From NCBI RefSeq assembly GCF_050410775.1, contig NZ_CP191229.1: a stretch of 64,000 nt of DNA, one strand, 5' to 3'. A program made the translations under genes and the position numbers. The notes under the pieces were generated by a model, which was given only the letters and a program-made list of their open reading frames with translations, had not been told where the DNA came from and ran no database searches. Origin of the DNA: Erwinia sp050410775. Its GTDB lineage: Bacteria; Pseudomonadota; Gammaproteobacteria; Enterobacterales; Enterobacteriaceae. This document shows positions 8,502 through 16,991 of the stretch, one piece after another; position 1 is the stretch's first letter, and every line of letters starts with the position of its first letter.

Positions 8502-9911
8502 ATGCAACGAGGGATAGTTTGGATCGTCGATGACGACAGCTCCATCCGCTGGGTGCTTGAACGCGCCCTCACTGGAGCCGGTTTAAGCTGTGCCACTTTT
8601 AACAGCGGTAATGAGGTGCTGACCGCCCTTGCCACCAAGACGCCGGACGTTTTACTTTCAGATATTCGCATGCCCGGTATGGATGGCCTGGCCCTGCTGA
8701 AGCAGATAAAACAGCGGCATCCGATGCTTCCGGTCATCATAATGACCGCCCATTCGGATCTGGATGCCGCCGTCAGCGCCTATCAGCAAGGGGCATTCGA
8801 CTATCTGCCAAAGCCGTTTGATATTGATGAAGCGGTCGCGCTGGTCGAGCGTGCCATCAGCCACTATCAGGAGCAGCAGCAGCCGCGTAATCAGCCGGTC
8901 AGCGGCCCTACCACCGATATCATCGGCGAAGCGCCAGCCATGCAGGATGTCTTTCGCATTATCGGCCGCCTTTCACGTTCTTCTATTAGCGTGCTGATCA
9001 ACGGTGAGTCCGGTACGGGTAAGGAGCTGGTGGCTCATGCGCTGCACCGGCACAGTCCGCGTGCAAAAGCGCCCTTTATCGCCCTGAATATGGCCGCGAT
9101 CCCAAAAGACCTGATTGAGTCCGAACTGTTCGGCCATGAGAAAGGGGCGTTTACCGGCGCCAACCAGATTCGCCAGGGACGTTTTGAGCAGGCCGACGGC
9201 GGCACGCTGTTCCTGGACGAAATTGGCGATATGCCGCTGGACGTACAGACCCGCCTGCTGCGCGTGCTGGCCGATGGCCAGTTTTATCGCGTCGGAGGCT
9301 ATGCGCCGGTCAAGGTGGACGTCCGCATCATCGCGGCCACCCACCAGAACCTGGAGCTGCGCGTTCAGGAGGGCAAGTTCCGGGAAGATTTATTTCACCG
9401 CCTGAACGTGATCCGCGTCCATCTGCCGCCGCTACGGGAGCGCCGCGAGGATATCCCCCGTCTTGCGCGCTATTTTTTACAGGTGGCGGCGCGGGAGCTG
9501 GGCGTGGAGGCGAAAATACTTCATCCGGAAACCGAAACGGCGCTGACCCGGCTGCACTGGTCCGGTAACGTGCGCCAGCTGGAAAATACCTGCCGCTGGC
9601 TGACGGTGATGGCCGCAGGACAGGAAGTGCTGATTCAGGATCTTCCCCCCGAGCTCTTTGAAACGTCGACGCCCGACAACCCGGTACAGTCGCTGCCTGA
9701 CAGCTGGGCGACGCTGCTGGCGCAGTGGGCAGATCGCGCGCTTCGTTCCGGTCATCAAAACCTTCTGTCGGAAGCGCAGCCGGAAATGGAGCGTACGCTG
9801 CTGACCACCGCGCTGCGTCATACGCAGGGGCACAAGCAGGAAGCGGCACGGCTGCTGGGCTGGGGGCGAAATACCCTGACCCGTAAGCTGAAAGAGCTGG
9901 GAATGGAGTAG
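8502..9911 (+). CDS. glnG: Nitrogen response regulator NtrC (NRI), sigma-54 activator
   Basis: Enhancer-binding protein that activates sigma-54 promoters under nitrogen limitation. 469 residues in three parts: receiver domain with phosphoacceptor Asp54 (LLSDIRMPGMDG); AAA+ domain with Walker A GESGTGKE near 169-176, the GAFTGA sigma-54 contact at 215-220 and GGTLFLDEIGDMP as Walker B; and a C-terminal Fis-type helix-turn-helix (QEAARLLGWGRNTLTRKLKELG). Its sites are visible before glnA and glnL. It converges on hemN across a short gap with a long inverted repeat. Confidence 0.98.
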   Translation: MQRGIVWIVDDDSSIRWVLERALTGAGLSCATFNSGNEVLTALATKTPDVLLSDIRMPGMDGLALLKQIKQRHPMLPVIIMTAHSDLDAAVSAYQQGAFDYLPKPFDIDEAVALVERAISHYQEQQQPRNQPVSGPTTDIIGEAPAMQDVFRIIGRLSRSSISVLINGESGTGKELVAHALHRHSPRAKAPFIALNMAAIPKDLIESELFGHEKGAFTGANQIRQGRFEQADGGTLFLDEIGDMPLDVQTRLLRVLADGQFYRVGGYAPVKVDVRIIAATHQNLELRVQEGKFREDLFHRLNVIRVHLPPLRERREDIPRLARYFLQVAARELGVEAKILHPETETALTRLHWSGNVRQLENTCRWLTVMAAGQEVLIQDLPPELFETSTPDNPVQSLPDSWATLLAQWADRALRSGHQNLLSEAQPEMERTLLTTALRHTQGHKQEAARLLGWGRNTLTRKLKELGME

Positions 9912-9961
9912 CGGAGGCAAAGCCGCGCGGCCTTAGCGTTTACCCTGGCCGCGCGTAATGA

Positions 9962-10017
9962 TAAAGCCGGACACCGAACGATCCCGGCGGTTGAGATGGC
10001 GTACCGGTGTCCGGACT
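9962..10017. repeat. Long inverted repeat between glnG and hemN
   Basis: AAAGCCGGACACCG pairs with CGGTGTCCGGACTTT across a 27-base interior holding CCGGCGG. Just before it, CCGCGCGGCC pairs with GGCCGCGCG (9933-9956). Neither has a proper T-run on the plus strand. On the minus strand the larger stem ends GGCTTTAT, so it may end hemN mRNA or act as a convergent-transcript barrier. Confidence 0.6.
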
Positions 10018-10027
10018 TTACCTTTCT

Positions 10028-11395
10028 TCAGATGACCCGTGAAAATTGCTGCATACGGGCCTTCTGGCGCATATAGACATCAAAGCACATGCAGATATTG
10101 CGGATCAGCAAACGCCCCTTAGGCGTGACCTGAAGGCCCTTCCCGTGGCATTCCACCAGTCCATCCTCAATAAAAGGCGTCAGCAGCGCCAGATCCTCAA
10201 AGAAATAGTCGGTAAACGCCTGACCGTGGGTATCGAAATCGTCAAAATTGAGCGAAAAATGGCAAATCAGCGCCTTGATCACATCCCGCCGCAGGCAGTC
10301 ATCTTCTGAAAGGACAACGCCCCGCCACAGCGCTGTTTGTTGCTCACCGACGCTGGCATAGTACGCCTTCAGCTCTTTTTGATTCTGGGCATAAGTGTCG
10401 CCGATCATACTAATGGCAGAAACCCCCATCCCCAGCAGATCGCTGTCGCCCTGGGTGGTGTATCCCTGGAAATTACGGTGCAGTTTTCCTTCCCGCTGCG
10501 CTACCGCCAGCTCATCATCGGGCCGGGCAAAGTGGTCCATCCCGATAAACTGATAGCCGTCGGCGGTCAGCATGGCGATTGATTGCTGCAGTATATCGAG
10601 TTTTTGCTGGGCATCCGGCAGATCGGCTTCCTTGATTTTACGCTGGGCGGCAAACAGGTTTGGCATATGGGCATAGTTGAATACGCTCAGCCTGTCCGGA
10701 TTCAGCCCCGCGACTTTTTTCAGCGTGAAGGCAAAGCTTTCCGGCGTCTGCATCGGCAGACCATAAATTAAGTCCAAATTTGTCGAGGTAAAGCCAAGCC
10801 TGCGCGCGCGCTTCACCAGCGCAATGATCGTCTCTTCGTCCTGTACGCGATTAACCTTCTCCTGCACCGCCTTATTGAAATCCTGAACGCCCATGCTCAG
10901 CCGGTTAAATCCGGCGGCACGAAGATGATCCAGCACATCAAGCTCGATTTCACGCGGATCGACCTCGATAGAAAGTTCAGCCTGCTCGTCAAAGCGGAAC
11001 TGTGACTTGAGCAGCTCAATAAGGCGGGTGATTTGCGCCTTGCTGAGATAGGTCGGCGTACCGCCTCCCCAGTGCATCTGCGTGACGGTGCGATCGACAA
11101 ACAGCGGCGCGCGCGCGAGGATTTCTTTCTCCAGCACATCCAGATAGGCATCGGCTTTATGCTGCTGGCGGGTGACCACTTTATTACAGCCGCAGAAATA
11201 GCAGAGACGATGGCAGAAAGGGATATGAATATAGAGCGAAAGCGGACGGTCGGGATAGCGCTGCGTCGCCTGCATAAATGCGGCTTCATCATAATCCTGA
11301 TGAAACTCCAGCGCGGTGGGATAAGAGGTGTAACGTGGCCCAGAAATATTGTATTTCTGGATCAGGCCCTGATCCCATTCAATCATCTGTGTCAC
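10028..11395 (-). CDS. hemN: Oxygen-independent coproporphyrinogen III dehydrogenase HemN
   Basis: Radical-SAM enzyme that oxidatively decarboxylates coproporphyrinogen III to protoporphyrinogen IX when oxygen is absent. The 4Fe-4S motif CHRLCYFCGC (Cys61, 65, 68 plus the fourth Cys70) and the SAM motifs (GGGTPTYL; SIEVDPREI) are present, and the C-terminal HemN domain ends ARMQQFSRVI as in E. coli. I place the start at GTG 11395 because AAGGAG lies 8 bases upstream; GTG 11404 overlaps that ribosome site, and ATG 11386 is too far from it. This gives 455 aa, near the usual 457. Its start region overlaps the end of an upstream small ORF. Confidence 0.96.
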   Translation of the reverse strand: MTQMIEWDQGLIQKYNISGPRYTSYPTALEFHQDYDEAAFMQATQRYPDRPLSLYIHIPFCHRLCYFCGCNKVVTRQQHKADAYLDVLEKEILARAPLFVDRTVTQMHWGGGTPTYLSKAQITRLIELLKSQFRFDEQAELSIEVDPREIELDVLDHLRAAGFNRLSMGVQDFNKAVQEKVNRVQDEETIIALVKRARRLGFTSTNLDLIYGLPMQTPESFAFTLKKVAGLNPDRLSVFNYAHMPNLFAAQRKIKEADLPDAQQKLDILQQSIAMLTADGYQFIGMDHFARPDDELAVAQREGKLHRNFQGYTTQGDSDLLGMGVSAISMIGDTYAQNQKELKAYYASVGEQQTALWRGVVLSEDDCLRRDVIKALICHFSLNFDDFDTHGQAFTDYFFEDLALLTPFIEDGLVECHGKGLQVTPKGRLLIRNICMCFDVYMRQKARMQQFSRVI

Positions 11396-11588
11396 GATAG
11401 TCACTCCTTCGCAGGCGTCTGCGTCTGGTGGCCGACCGTCGGATGAAGGGGGAGTGCTGATTCAGGGGCGGACGGGCGGTGGTTCTGCGCAACCGGGCTT
11501 TCAGCCGCGACAGGCGACGAAGTTTAACAAATAACCCACCCAGCATGCAGAGCAGAATCAGCGCAAAAATTGATTCAGGCCAATTCAT
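11379..11588 (-). CDS. Putative small single-span membrane protein upstream of hemN
   Basis: Unrecognised 69-residue ORF starting with ATG. Residues about 6-21 (SIFALILLCMLGGLFV) form a likely membrane helix, followed by a strongly basic tail rich in Arg (KLRRLSRLKARLRR; RRSATRRRRLRR), which by the positive-inside rule would face the cytosol. Its last codons overlap the first 17 bases of hemN in another frame, and the hemN ribosome site lies inside it, so the two could be translationally coupled. An AAAAGG lies about 13 bases before the ATG, rather far. A TTATAA box lies just upstream. It could be spurious; no family assigned. Confidence 0.45.
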   Translation of the reverse strand: MNWPESIFALILLCMLGGLFVKLRRLSRLKARLRRTTARPPLNQHSPFIRRSATRRRRLRRSDYRDTDD

Positions 11589-11611
11589 TAGCGGAGAAAC
11601 CTTTTTTATAA

Positions 11612-11633
11612 GACAGCGCCAGATTGCGCTGCC
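11612..11633 (-). terminator. Hairpin after yihI
   Basis: GGCAGCGC-AATCTG-GCGCTGTC on the minus strand, followed by TTATAAAAAA. A stem is clear, but the following tract is A-rich rather than T-rich, so termination would be weak. Confidence 0.35.
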
Positions 11634-11660
11634 TCAATATCTGCCTTCAGGCCGTGATAA

Positions 11661-12191
11661 TTACTGACCGCCCTTCAGCAGACGATACATATCTTCTTCG
11701 GCTTCTTCATCCTCTGCGCCGTCGTCCAGGGCGATGCCGAGCTCTTCCATCAGCACGTCAATACGATCCAGCGTCTCATCAAGCCAGGCCTGCTCTTCCG
11801 CAGATACCGTTTCGCCATTCTCAAGGCGGTCAAGCAACGCATCCAGACGTTCGTCGTTTTCGAGCGCCGTCAGCTCCTCCTGAGGAGAAAGAGCCACTTT
11901 TTTCTTTTCAGCGGGCTGCTTCACTTTCGCCGGTTTGGCCGGTTTGCTGCTGATACCTTCAGCCACCAGCGGCACGGGTTTTTTGCTGCCGATGCGTGGA
12001 TCTTTGCTGTTAGCTGCGCCGCTGCCTTTCTGATTCTGAACAACGGGATTAGCCCGGCTGCCGGAAGCATTGCCGCGATGTTTTTTGTCACGTTTACGAT
12101 CGCGTGCTTCAGCGTTGACGTCATCGCGCGTTTTGCGTTTAGTTTTCGCGGCTGGTTTTTTGTCCAGGGACGCGCGTGCAGGTTGCTTCAT
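11661..12191 (-). CDS. yihI: YihI, GTPase-activating protein for Der
   Basis: Stimulates GTP hydrolysis by the 50S assembly GTPase Der (EngA), timing ribosome maturation. 176 residues against 169 in E. coli. A basic disordered N-terminal half (KRKTRDD, EARDRKRDKKHRG) is followed by DPRIGSKKPVPL and a conserved helical part with LTALENDERLDALLDRLENG and LDRIDVLMEELGI, then an acidic end (DDGAEDEEAEEDMYRLL). Transcribed toward hemN; the CsrC gene lies upstream in the same direction with a terminator between. Confidence 0.93.
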   Translation of the reverse strand: MKQPARASLDKKPAAKTKRKTRDDVNAEARDRKRDKKHRGNASGSRANPVVQNQKGSGAANSKDPRIGSKKPVPLVAEGISSKPAKPAKVKQPAEKKKVALSPQEELTALENDERLDALLDRLENGETVSAEEQAWLDETLDRIDVLMEELGIALDDGAEDEEAEEDMYRLLKGGQ

Positions 12192-12260
12192 GGTTTCTGC
12201 TCTCAGGGATTTATCATTCAGTATAGAATTGCGGCGAAATCTAGCAGAAAGCGGACAAAG

Positions 12261-12296
12261 AAAAAAGGCGGCAGGTCACCCTGTCGCCTTTTTTCA
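12261..12296 (-). terminator. CsrC terminator
   Basis: Stem GGCGACAGG/CCTGCCGCC (one mismatch) with loop GTGA, then TTTTTT on the minus strand. Confidence 0.88.
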
Positions 12297-12488
12297 TCCC
12301 TTCCAGAGAAGGGTTGACTCATTCCGCATCCTTTTTAGCACACAACCTCCCTGTTTTCCGTTGCCGTTTCGTCCAGCCTGGACGCGATCCTTCCTTTTCG
12401 TGCTTCACCCTCAGCACCTTCCTCCCTGCTCCACACTATCCTGATCTCCCTGAGCGCTTCATCCTGAAGTAACCCCTCCCGGGTTATG
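12262..12488 (-). ncRNA. csrC: CsrC, CsrA-sequestering regulatory RNA
   Basis: About 227 nt on the minus strand between yihA and yihI, exactly where E. coli csrC lies and in the same orientation relative to both. I count 16 GGA triplets, the CsrA-binding motif. Several sit in hairpin loops, the clearest being CTTCAGGATGAAG at about 12460-12472, with others in CAGGGAGG and AAGGATG contexts. It ends in a terminator (GGCGACAGG/CCTGCCGCC plus T-run, 12261-12296) very like that of E. coli CsrC. The 5' end is inferred from the promoter. Role: titrates CsrA and so relieves its control of carbon storage, motility and virulence genes. Confidence 0.88.
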
Positions 12489-12494
12489 ACAGAT

Positions 12495-12522
12495 ACTGTA
12501 GACCATAGCGTCAGAGTCACAA
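12495..12522 (-). promoter_or_regulatory. Predicted csrC promoter
   Basis: Minus strand: -35 TTGTGA (12517-12522), 16-base spacer, -10 TACAGT (12495-12500). Start predicted near 12488. The region upstream (12523-12700) is AT-rich and would be where UvrY acts; I see no clear UvrY palindrome. Confidence 0.5.
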
Positions 12523-12741
12523 GGTGCATAAAGCAATTTTTCCGTTATTTTTTCAGTACCATCGTTAACGCAATGTTTCACGGCTCTATTCTGTTAACGG
12601 CACAGAAAAAATAGCGGCGATCGCCGTCAAAACAAATGGCAAATCGCTGACAAAATTCAGGCTGGCAAACGGACGGCTGGGCGCTTTCATTCCAGACAGG
12701 GTATACTCTGCGCAATCGCCCTTTTATCTGGAGTTTTTATT

Positions 12742-13377
12742 TTGCCTGGCTGGAATTATCACGTTACTCACTTTGTCACCAGCGCCCCTGACATCCGCCA
12801 CCTTCCTCCCGATATCGGAATTGAAGTTGCGTTTGCCGGTCGTTCTAATGCGGGCAAATCCAGCGCGCTTAATACGCTGACCAACCAGAAAGCGCTGGCG
12901 CGTACCAGTAAAACCCCAGGGCGTACGCAGTTGATCAACCTGTTCCAGGTCGCGGAGGGTTACCGGCTGGTGGATCTCCCCGGCTATGGCTATGCAGAAG
13001 TCCCGGAAGAGATGAAGCTCAAGTGGCAGCGCGCGCTGGCAGAGTATCTGCAAATGCGTGAATGCCTGAAAGGGCTGGTTGTCCTGATGGATATCCGCCA
13101 TCCGCTAAAAGATCTGGATCAGCAGATGATTCAGTGGGCCGTGCAGAGTGGCATTGAGGTGCTGGTACTGCTGACGAAAGCCGACAAGCTGGCCTCCGGT
13201 GCGCGTAAGGCGCAGCTGAATAAGGTGCGGGAAGCGGCCAAAGAATTTGTTGGCGATGTTCAGGTAGAGATGTTTTCTTCACTGAAGAAAATTGGCGTCG
13301 ATAAACTGAGTCAGAAGCTGGACAGCTGGTTCAGTGAAATCCCACCGGCGACCGATGAGAATATCCCCGCAGAATAG
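12742..13377 (+). CDS. yihA: Ribosome biogenesis GTPase YihA/EngB
   Basis: Essential small GTPase for late 50S subunit assembly. 211 residues. G1 GRSNAGKSS near residues 34-42, the G2 Thr in KTPGRTQ, G3 DLPGYGYA near 78-85, G4 TKAD near 148-151, G5 SSLKK near 180. The start is TTG at 12742, with CTGGAG eight bases before it; the E. coli gene also uses TTG. Divergent from csrC. No terminator follows directly, but the Spot 42 gene and its bidirectional hairpin lie 26 bases downstream on the other strand. Confidence 0.97.
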   Translation: MPGWNYHVTHFVTSAPDIRHLPPDIGIEVAFAGRSNAGKSSALNTLTNQKALARTSKTPGRTQLINLFQVAEGYRLVDLPGYGYAEVPEEMKLKWQRALAEYLQMRECLKGLVVLMDIRHPLKDLDQQMIQWAVQSGIEVLVLLTKADKLASGARKAQLNKVREAAKEFVGDVQVEMFSSLKKIGVDKLSQKLDSWFSEIPPATDENIPAE

Positions 13378-13402
13378 CGCTTCCGGGCCGGATAGCGCCC
13401 AA

Positions 13403-13507
13403 TAAAAAACGCCCCAGTCATTACGACTGGGGCGGCTAAATTCAGCCAAATCCGGTTACATTAAGTAAACGGTTTGAAAGATAGAACATCTTACCTCTGT
13501 ACCCTAC
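13403..13507 (-). ncRNA. spf: Spot 42 RNA
   Basis: A 105-nt sRNA gene on the minus strand. It begins GTAGGGTACAGAGGTAAGAT (13507 downward), matches E. coli Spot 42 closely throughout, and ends with the terminator GCCCCAGTCATTACGACTGGGGC-type hairpin plus TTTTTT. Hfq-dependent regulator of central and secondary carbon metabolism (galK and many others), repressed by cAMP-CRP in E. coli. It lies downstream of polA in the same direction, the conserved place. An upstream -10-like TAGAGT is preceded by TG. Confidence 0.96.
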
Positions 13508-13583
13508 GCCTGAAACTCTACATGATTTTTTGAGCGCTCAAAAGGGTTTTTTGTAGTTAATTTTCAGAAAACCCCCTGTGTTA

Positions 13584-13599
13584 TCAAACTCGTGTCACA
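13584..13599 (-). promoter_or_regulatory. CRP-like site upstream of spf
   Basis: TGTGACACGAGTTTGA on the minus strand has one perfect half (TGTGA) and one weak half, centred about 84 bases before the Spot 42 start. CRP repression of spf is known in E. coli; whether this is the working site is uncertain, as it is far upstream. Confidence 0.35.
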
Positions 13600-13728
13600 T
13601 AAAGCGACTTTAACTGTAGCAAAATTACAAAAAAAGTGCTTTCGGGATAAATGCTTAGGAGGGAATCTGAGCGGGATGCCCCGCACCAAAAGGCAGGATC
13701 GGTTCAGCCAGATTATTTTCGTATGATG

Positions 13729-13764
13729 AAAAAAGGAGGCTGAAACGCCACGGTTTCAGCCTCC
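13729..13764 (-). terminator. polA terminator
   Basis: Perfect 12-bp stem GGAGGCTGAAAC/GTTTCAGCCTCC with a 6-base loop, then TTTTTT on the minus strand, about 22 bases after the polA stop. Confidence 0.93.
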
Positions 13765-13785
13765 CTGCTTTCGCGATGTAAAAAA

Positions 13786-16572
13786 TTAGTGGGCCTGATC
13801 CCAGTTATCCCCGACGCCGACATCCACCCGTAAAGGCACATCCAGCTTCATGCTGTTCTCCATCAAATCACGGATTTTAGCCGAGGCGGCTTCAACCTCA
13901 GACGCTTTGACTTCAAATACCAGTTCATCGTGAACCTGCATGATCATTTTGATATCCGGTGACGCTTGCGGCGTCAGCCAGGCATCCACGGCAATCATCG
14001 CTTTTTTAATGATGTCCGCCGCGGTGCCCTGCATCGGGGCGTTAATCGCAGCGCGTTCCGCCGCCTTGCGGCGCATCGCATTGCTGGCCTTAATATCCGG
14101 CAGGTAAAGCCGGCGGCCATCCAGCGTAGCGACGTACCCCTTTTCTGCCGCAAGCTGGCGTGTGCTTTCCATATACTCAAGCACGCCCGGATAGCGTTCA
14201 AAATAGAGATCCATATATTTCTTCGCTTCGCCGGCGCCGATATTAAGCTGACGGGAAAGGCCAAAGGCGCTCATCCCGTAAATCAGCCCAAAGTTGATCG
14301 CTTTAGCACTGCGTCGCTGCTCGCCCGTGACCTTATCCAGCGCCATGCCAAAGACCTCAGCCGCCGTGGCGCGGTGAATGTCCTGTCCTTCAGCAAAGGC
14401 GTTCAACAGCCCTTTATCCTGTGAGAGATGGGCCATGATGCGCAGCTCAATTTGCGAGTAATCCGCCGCCACAATCTTGCACCCTTTGGACGCGATAAAT
14501 GCCTGGCGGATACGACGGCCTTCGTCATTGCGCACCGGAATGTTTTGCAGGTTTGGATCGGTGGACGAAAGGCGTCCGGTAGCCGTCACCGCCTGATGAT
14601 AGGAGGTATGTACTCTGCCGGTGACCGGGTTAATCATCACCGGCAGCTTATCGGTATAGGTCGACTTCAGCTTGGAAAGTCCGCGATGCTCAAGAATAAC
14701 CTTCGGCAGCGGATAGTCGAGCGCCAGTTCAGCCAGCACCTCTTCAGAAGTGGAAGGCGCTCCCCCCGGCGTTTTTTTGGTCGGCTTAATCCCCTGCTTT
14801 TCAAAAAGAATGGTTTGCAGCTGCTTCGTTGAGGAAAGATTAAACGGTTCGCCCGCCAGTTCGTGCGCCTTCTGCTCCAGACCGGCCAGCCTCTCCGTCA
14901 GCTCCTTAGAGTGGGTAGCCAGTATTCCCTGATCGATCAGCACGCCATTACGTTCAATTCGCGAAATCACGGTGACCAGCGGCATCTCGATATGCTCAAA
15001 AACCTGCTTCGGACCCGGCGTCTTTTCCAGCTCAGGCCACATTTTGAGGTGCAACTGTAGCGTGACGTCCGCATCCTCAGCGGCATAATGGGCCGCCTGC
15101 TCCATGCCTATCTGATTAAACGTAAGCTGTTTTTTTCCCTTACCGGCGATCTCCTCAAAGGAGACGGTTTTGTGATTCAGCCAGCGCGACGCGAGCGAAT
15201 CCATATCGTGGCGTCCGGAAACGCTGTTCAGCGCATAGGATTCCAGCATGGTGTCAAATTTGATGCCCTGTAGTTCAATACCGTAATTCTTCAGCACGCC
15301 ACGGTCATATTTGAGGTTCTGGCCGACCTTAAGCAGGCTGGGATCTTCCAGCAAAGGCTTGAGGCGTTCCAGCACGCTGTTGCGATCCAGCTGGACGGGG
15401 GCATCCAGATAATCGTGAGCGACCGGCAAATAGGCGGCTTCACCCGGCGCCACGGCAAAGGAGAGGCCGACAATATTGGCACTCAGCGTGTCCAGCGAAT
15501 CCGTTTCGAGATCGAAAGCAAACAGAGGACTTTTTTGCACTTTCGTCAGCCACGCTTCGAACGTTTCTTCATCAAGAATAGTGACGTAACCCTCCGCGGA
15601 TAACACACTGGTTGCTTCAGGCTGTTCTTCAATTTTTTCAACCAGGGCTTGCTGCGCCGCCGGATTGCTTTTTTTACCCTGTAACCATTTCCCCTGTTCC
15701 AGATCCTCGATCCAGCGCCGGAACTCATAATGGCGGAACAGTCCGAGCAGGGTCTCCACATCCGGTTCAGTGACCGTCAGCTGCTCACAGGACAGCGCCA
15801 GCTCAACGTCGGTTTTGATCGTGGCCAGCTGATAGGAGAGGAAGGCGACCTCTTTATTCTGCTCAAGCTTCGCGGACATGGTTTTCGCGCCGCGAAACGT
15901 TAAGCCAGCCACTTTATCCAGGTTATCGTAGATATCCTTAATGCCACCTAACCCCTGCAGCAGCGCCTGTGCGGTTTTTTCACCCACGCCCGGCACGCCG
16001 GGGATGTTGTCTGATGAATCCCCCATCAGTGCCAGGAAATCGATGATCAGAGAAGGCGGTATACCATACTTCTCCACAACTTCTTCAGGACCGAGAATGG
16101 CATTGTTCATTGTATTGATCAGCGTAATATCCGGCGTAACCAGCTGGGCCATATCTTTATCACCGGTGCTGATTAAGACTGGCTTCCCGATTTTACCCGC
16201 TTCTAACGCCAGCGTGCCTATTACGTCATCGGCTTCAACACCCGATACGGCCAGCAGCGGCAGCCCCATCGCTTTTACCATGCTATGCAGCGGGTCAATC
16301 TGAGCTCGCAGATCGTCTGGCATAGGAGGACGATGGGATTTGTAATGTTCGAACAGCTCATCGCGGAACGTTTTTCCTTTGGCGTCGAAAACGACGGCGA
16401 CATGGCTCGGTTTATATTGCAGCAGCAGGCTGCGCAACATATTCAGGACACCATACATCGCGCCGGTCGGCTCTCCTTTGCTGTTGGTCAGCGGAGGGAA
16501 GGCGTGATAAGCGCGATAGAGGTAAGAGGAGCCGTCTACCAGAATGAGCGGGTTTTCTGCGATTTTAGCCAT
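13786..16572 (-). CDS. polA: DNA polymerase I
   Basis: Repair and Okazaki-fragment polymerase. 928 residues from ATG 16572, exactly the E. coli length; the open frame continues 40 codons upstream but that part is not conserved. Domains: 5'-3' exonuclease (about 1-325; ILVDGSSYLYRAYHAFPP, SGVEADDVIGTLA, TGDKDMAQLV, GDSSDNIPGVPGVGEKTA); 3'-5' exonuclease (FAFDLETDSL and AEDADVTLQLH, carboxylates retained); polymerase with motif A DYSQIELR, motif B KAINFGLIYGMSAFG and motif C MQVHDELVFEV. It ends NWDQAH as in E. coli. Monocistronic, followed by its own terminator and spf. Confidence 0.98.
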   Translation of the reverse strand: MAKIAENPLILVDGSSYLYRAYHAFPPLTNSKGEPTGAMYGVLNMLRSLLLQYKPSHVAVVFDAKGKTFRDELFEHYKSHRPPMPDDLRAQIDPLHSMVKAMGLPLLAVSGVEADDVIGTLALEAGKIGKPVLISTGDKDMAQLVTPDITLINTMNNAILGPEEVVEKYGIPPSLIIDFLALMGDSSDNIPGVPGVGEKTAQALLQGLGGIKDIYDNLDKVAGLTFRGAKTMSAKLEQNKEVAFLSYQLATIKTDVELALSCEQLTVTEPDVETLLGLFRHYEFRRWIEDLEQGKWLQGKKSNPAAQQALVEKIEEQPEATSVLSAEGYVTILDEETFEAWLTKVQKSPLFAFDLETDSLDTLSANIVGLSFAVAPGEAAYLPVAHDYLDAPVQLDRNSVLERLKPLLEDPSLLKVGQNLKYDRGVLKNYGIELQGIKFDTMLESYALNSVSGRHDMDSLASRWLNHKTVSFEEIAGKGKKQLTFNQIGMEQAAHYAAEDADVTLQLHLKMWPELEKTPGPKQVFEHIEMPLVTVISRIERNGVLIDQGILATHSKELTERLAGLEQKAHELAGEPFNLSSTKQLQTILFEKQGIKPTKKTPGGAPSTSEEVLAELALDYPLPKVILEHRGLSKLKSTYTDKLPVMINPVTGRVHTSYHQAVTATGRLSSTDPNLQNIPVRNDEGRRIRQAFIASKGCKIVAADYSQIELRIMAHLSQDKGLLNAFAEGQDIHRATAAEVFGMALDKVTGEQRRSAKAINFGLIYGMSAFGLSRQLNIGAGEAKKYMDLYFERYPGVLEYMESTRQLAAEKGYVATLDGRRLYLPDIKASNAMRRKAAERAAINAPMQGTAADIIKKAMIAVDAWLTPQASPDIKMIMQVHDELVFEVKASEVEAASAKIRDLMENSMKLDVPLRVDVGVGDNWDQAH

Positions 16573-16950
16573 AGTTTCATCACGTTCTTCGTTGATATTT
16601 TCGATAGGGTAAGGATGCCACAGCTGAGTATAAAAGATGAAATAACTCTGGGAATTGCTTCGTTCCATACCCAAATTTGCGGCGGAACGCATAACAATAA
16701 GCTGTGGATAAGTTTGTGCGTAATTTTCTGTCTATAGCAGAAAAAACAGAATATAAACTTGTCTTCTATATAAAAGTAAAACAAATACAAAAGGTTATAA
16801 ATAAGCTCCGGTACAGGCTTTACATTTTGCAAAATACCATTTTTGTGGATATTAATTATCAGCGCAATCAACAGCACAGGATCCTTTACGATTAACGCCG
16901 ATCCGCACTGATAAGCCCACTCAACAAATTGTCTGCCGGATGGTATAAAC
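16573..16950. other. polA upstream region, AT-rich, no gene
   Basis: About 380 bases between the polA start and the dsbA terminator. It is strikingly AT-rich from 16710 to 16870. It contains one perfect DnaA box and one near-match (listed separately) and presumably the polA promoter, which I cannot pin down among several -10-like sequences. No supported ORF. Confidence 0.6.
16702..16710 (-). promoter_or_regulatory. DnaA box upstream of polA
   Basis: Perfect TTATCCACA on the minus strand about 130 bases before the polA ATG. A one-mismatch copy (ATATCCACA) lies at 16844-16852. DnaA is reported to stimulate polA in E. coli, so a working role is plausible. Confidence 0.6.
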
Positions 16951-16980
16951 AACAACGCCGGCTATCAGCCGGCGTTGTTT
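16951..16980 (-). terminator. dsbA terminator
   Basis: Stem AACGCCGGCT/AGCCGGCGTT with loop GAT, then GTTGTTT on the minus strand, 12 bases after the dsbA stop. Confidence 0.88.
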
Positions 16981-16991
16981 GCGGTAATAAC

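Noticed and set aside
9328..9849. 173-codon Pro/Ala-rich frame opposite glnG
   Set aside because: Shadow frame of GC-rich glnG; no start context.
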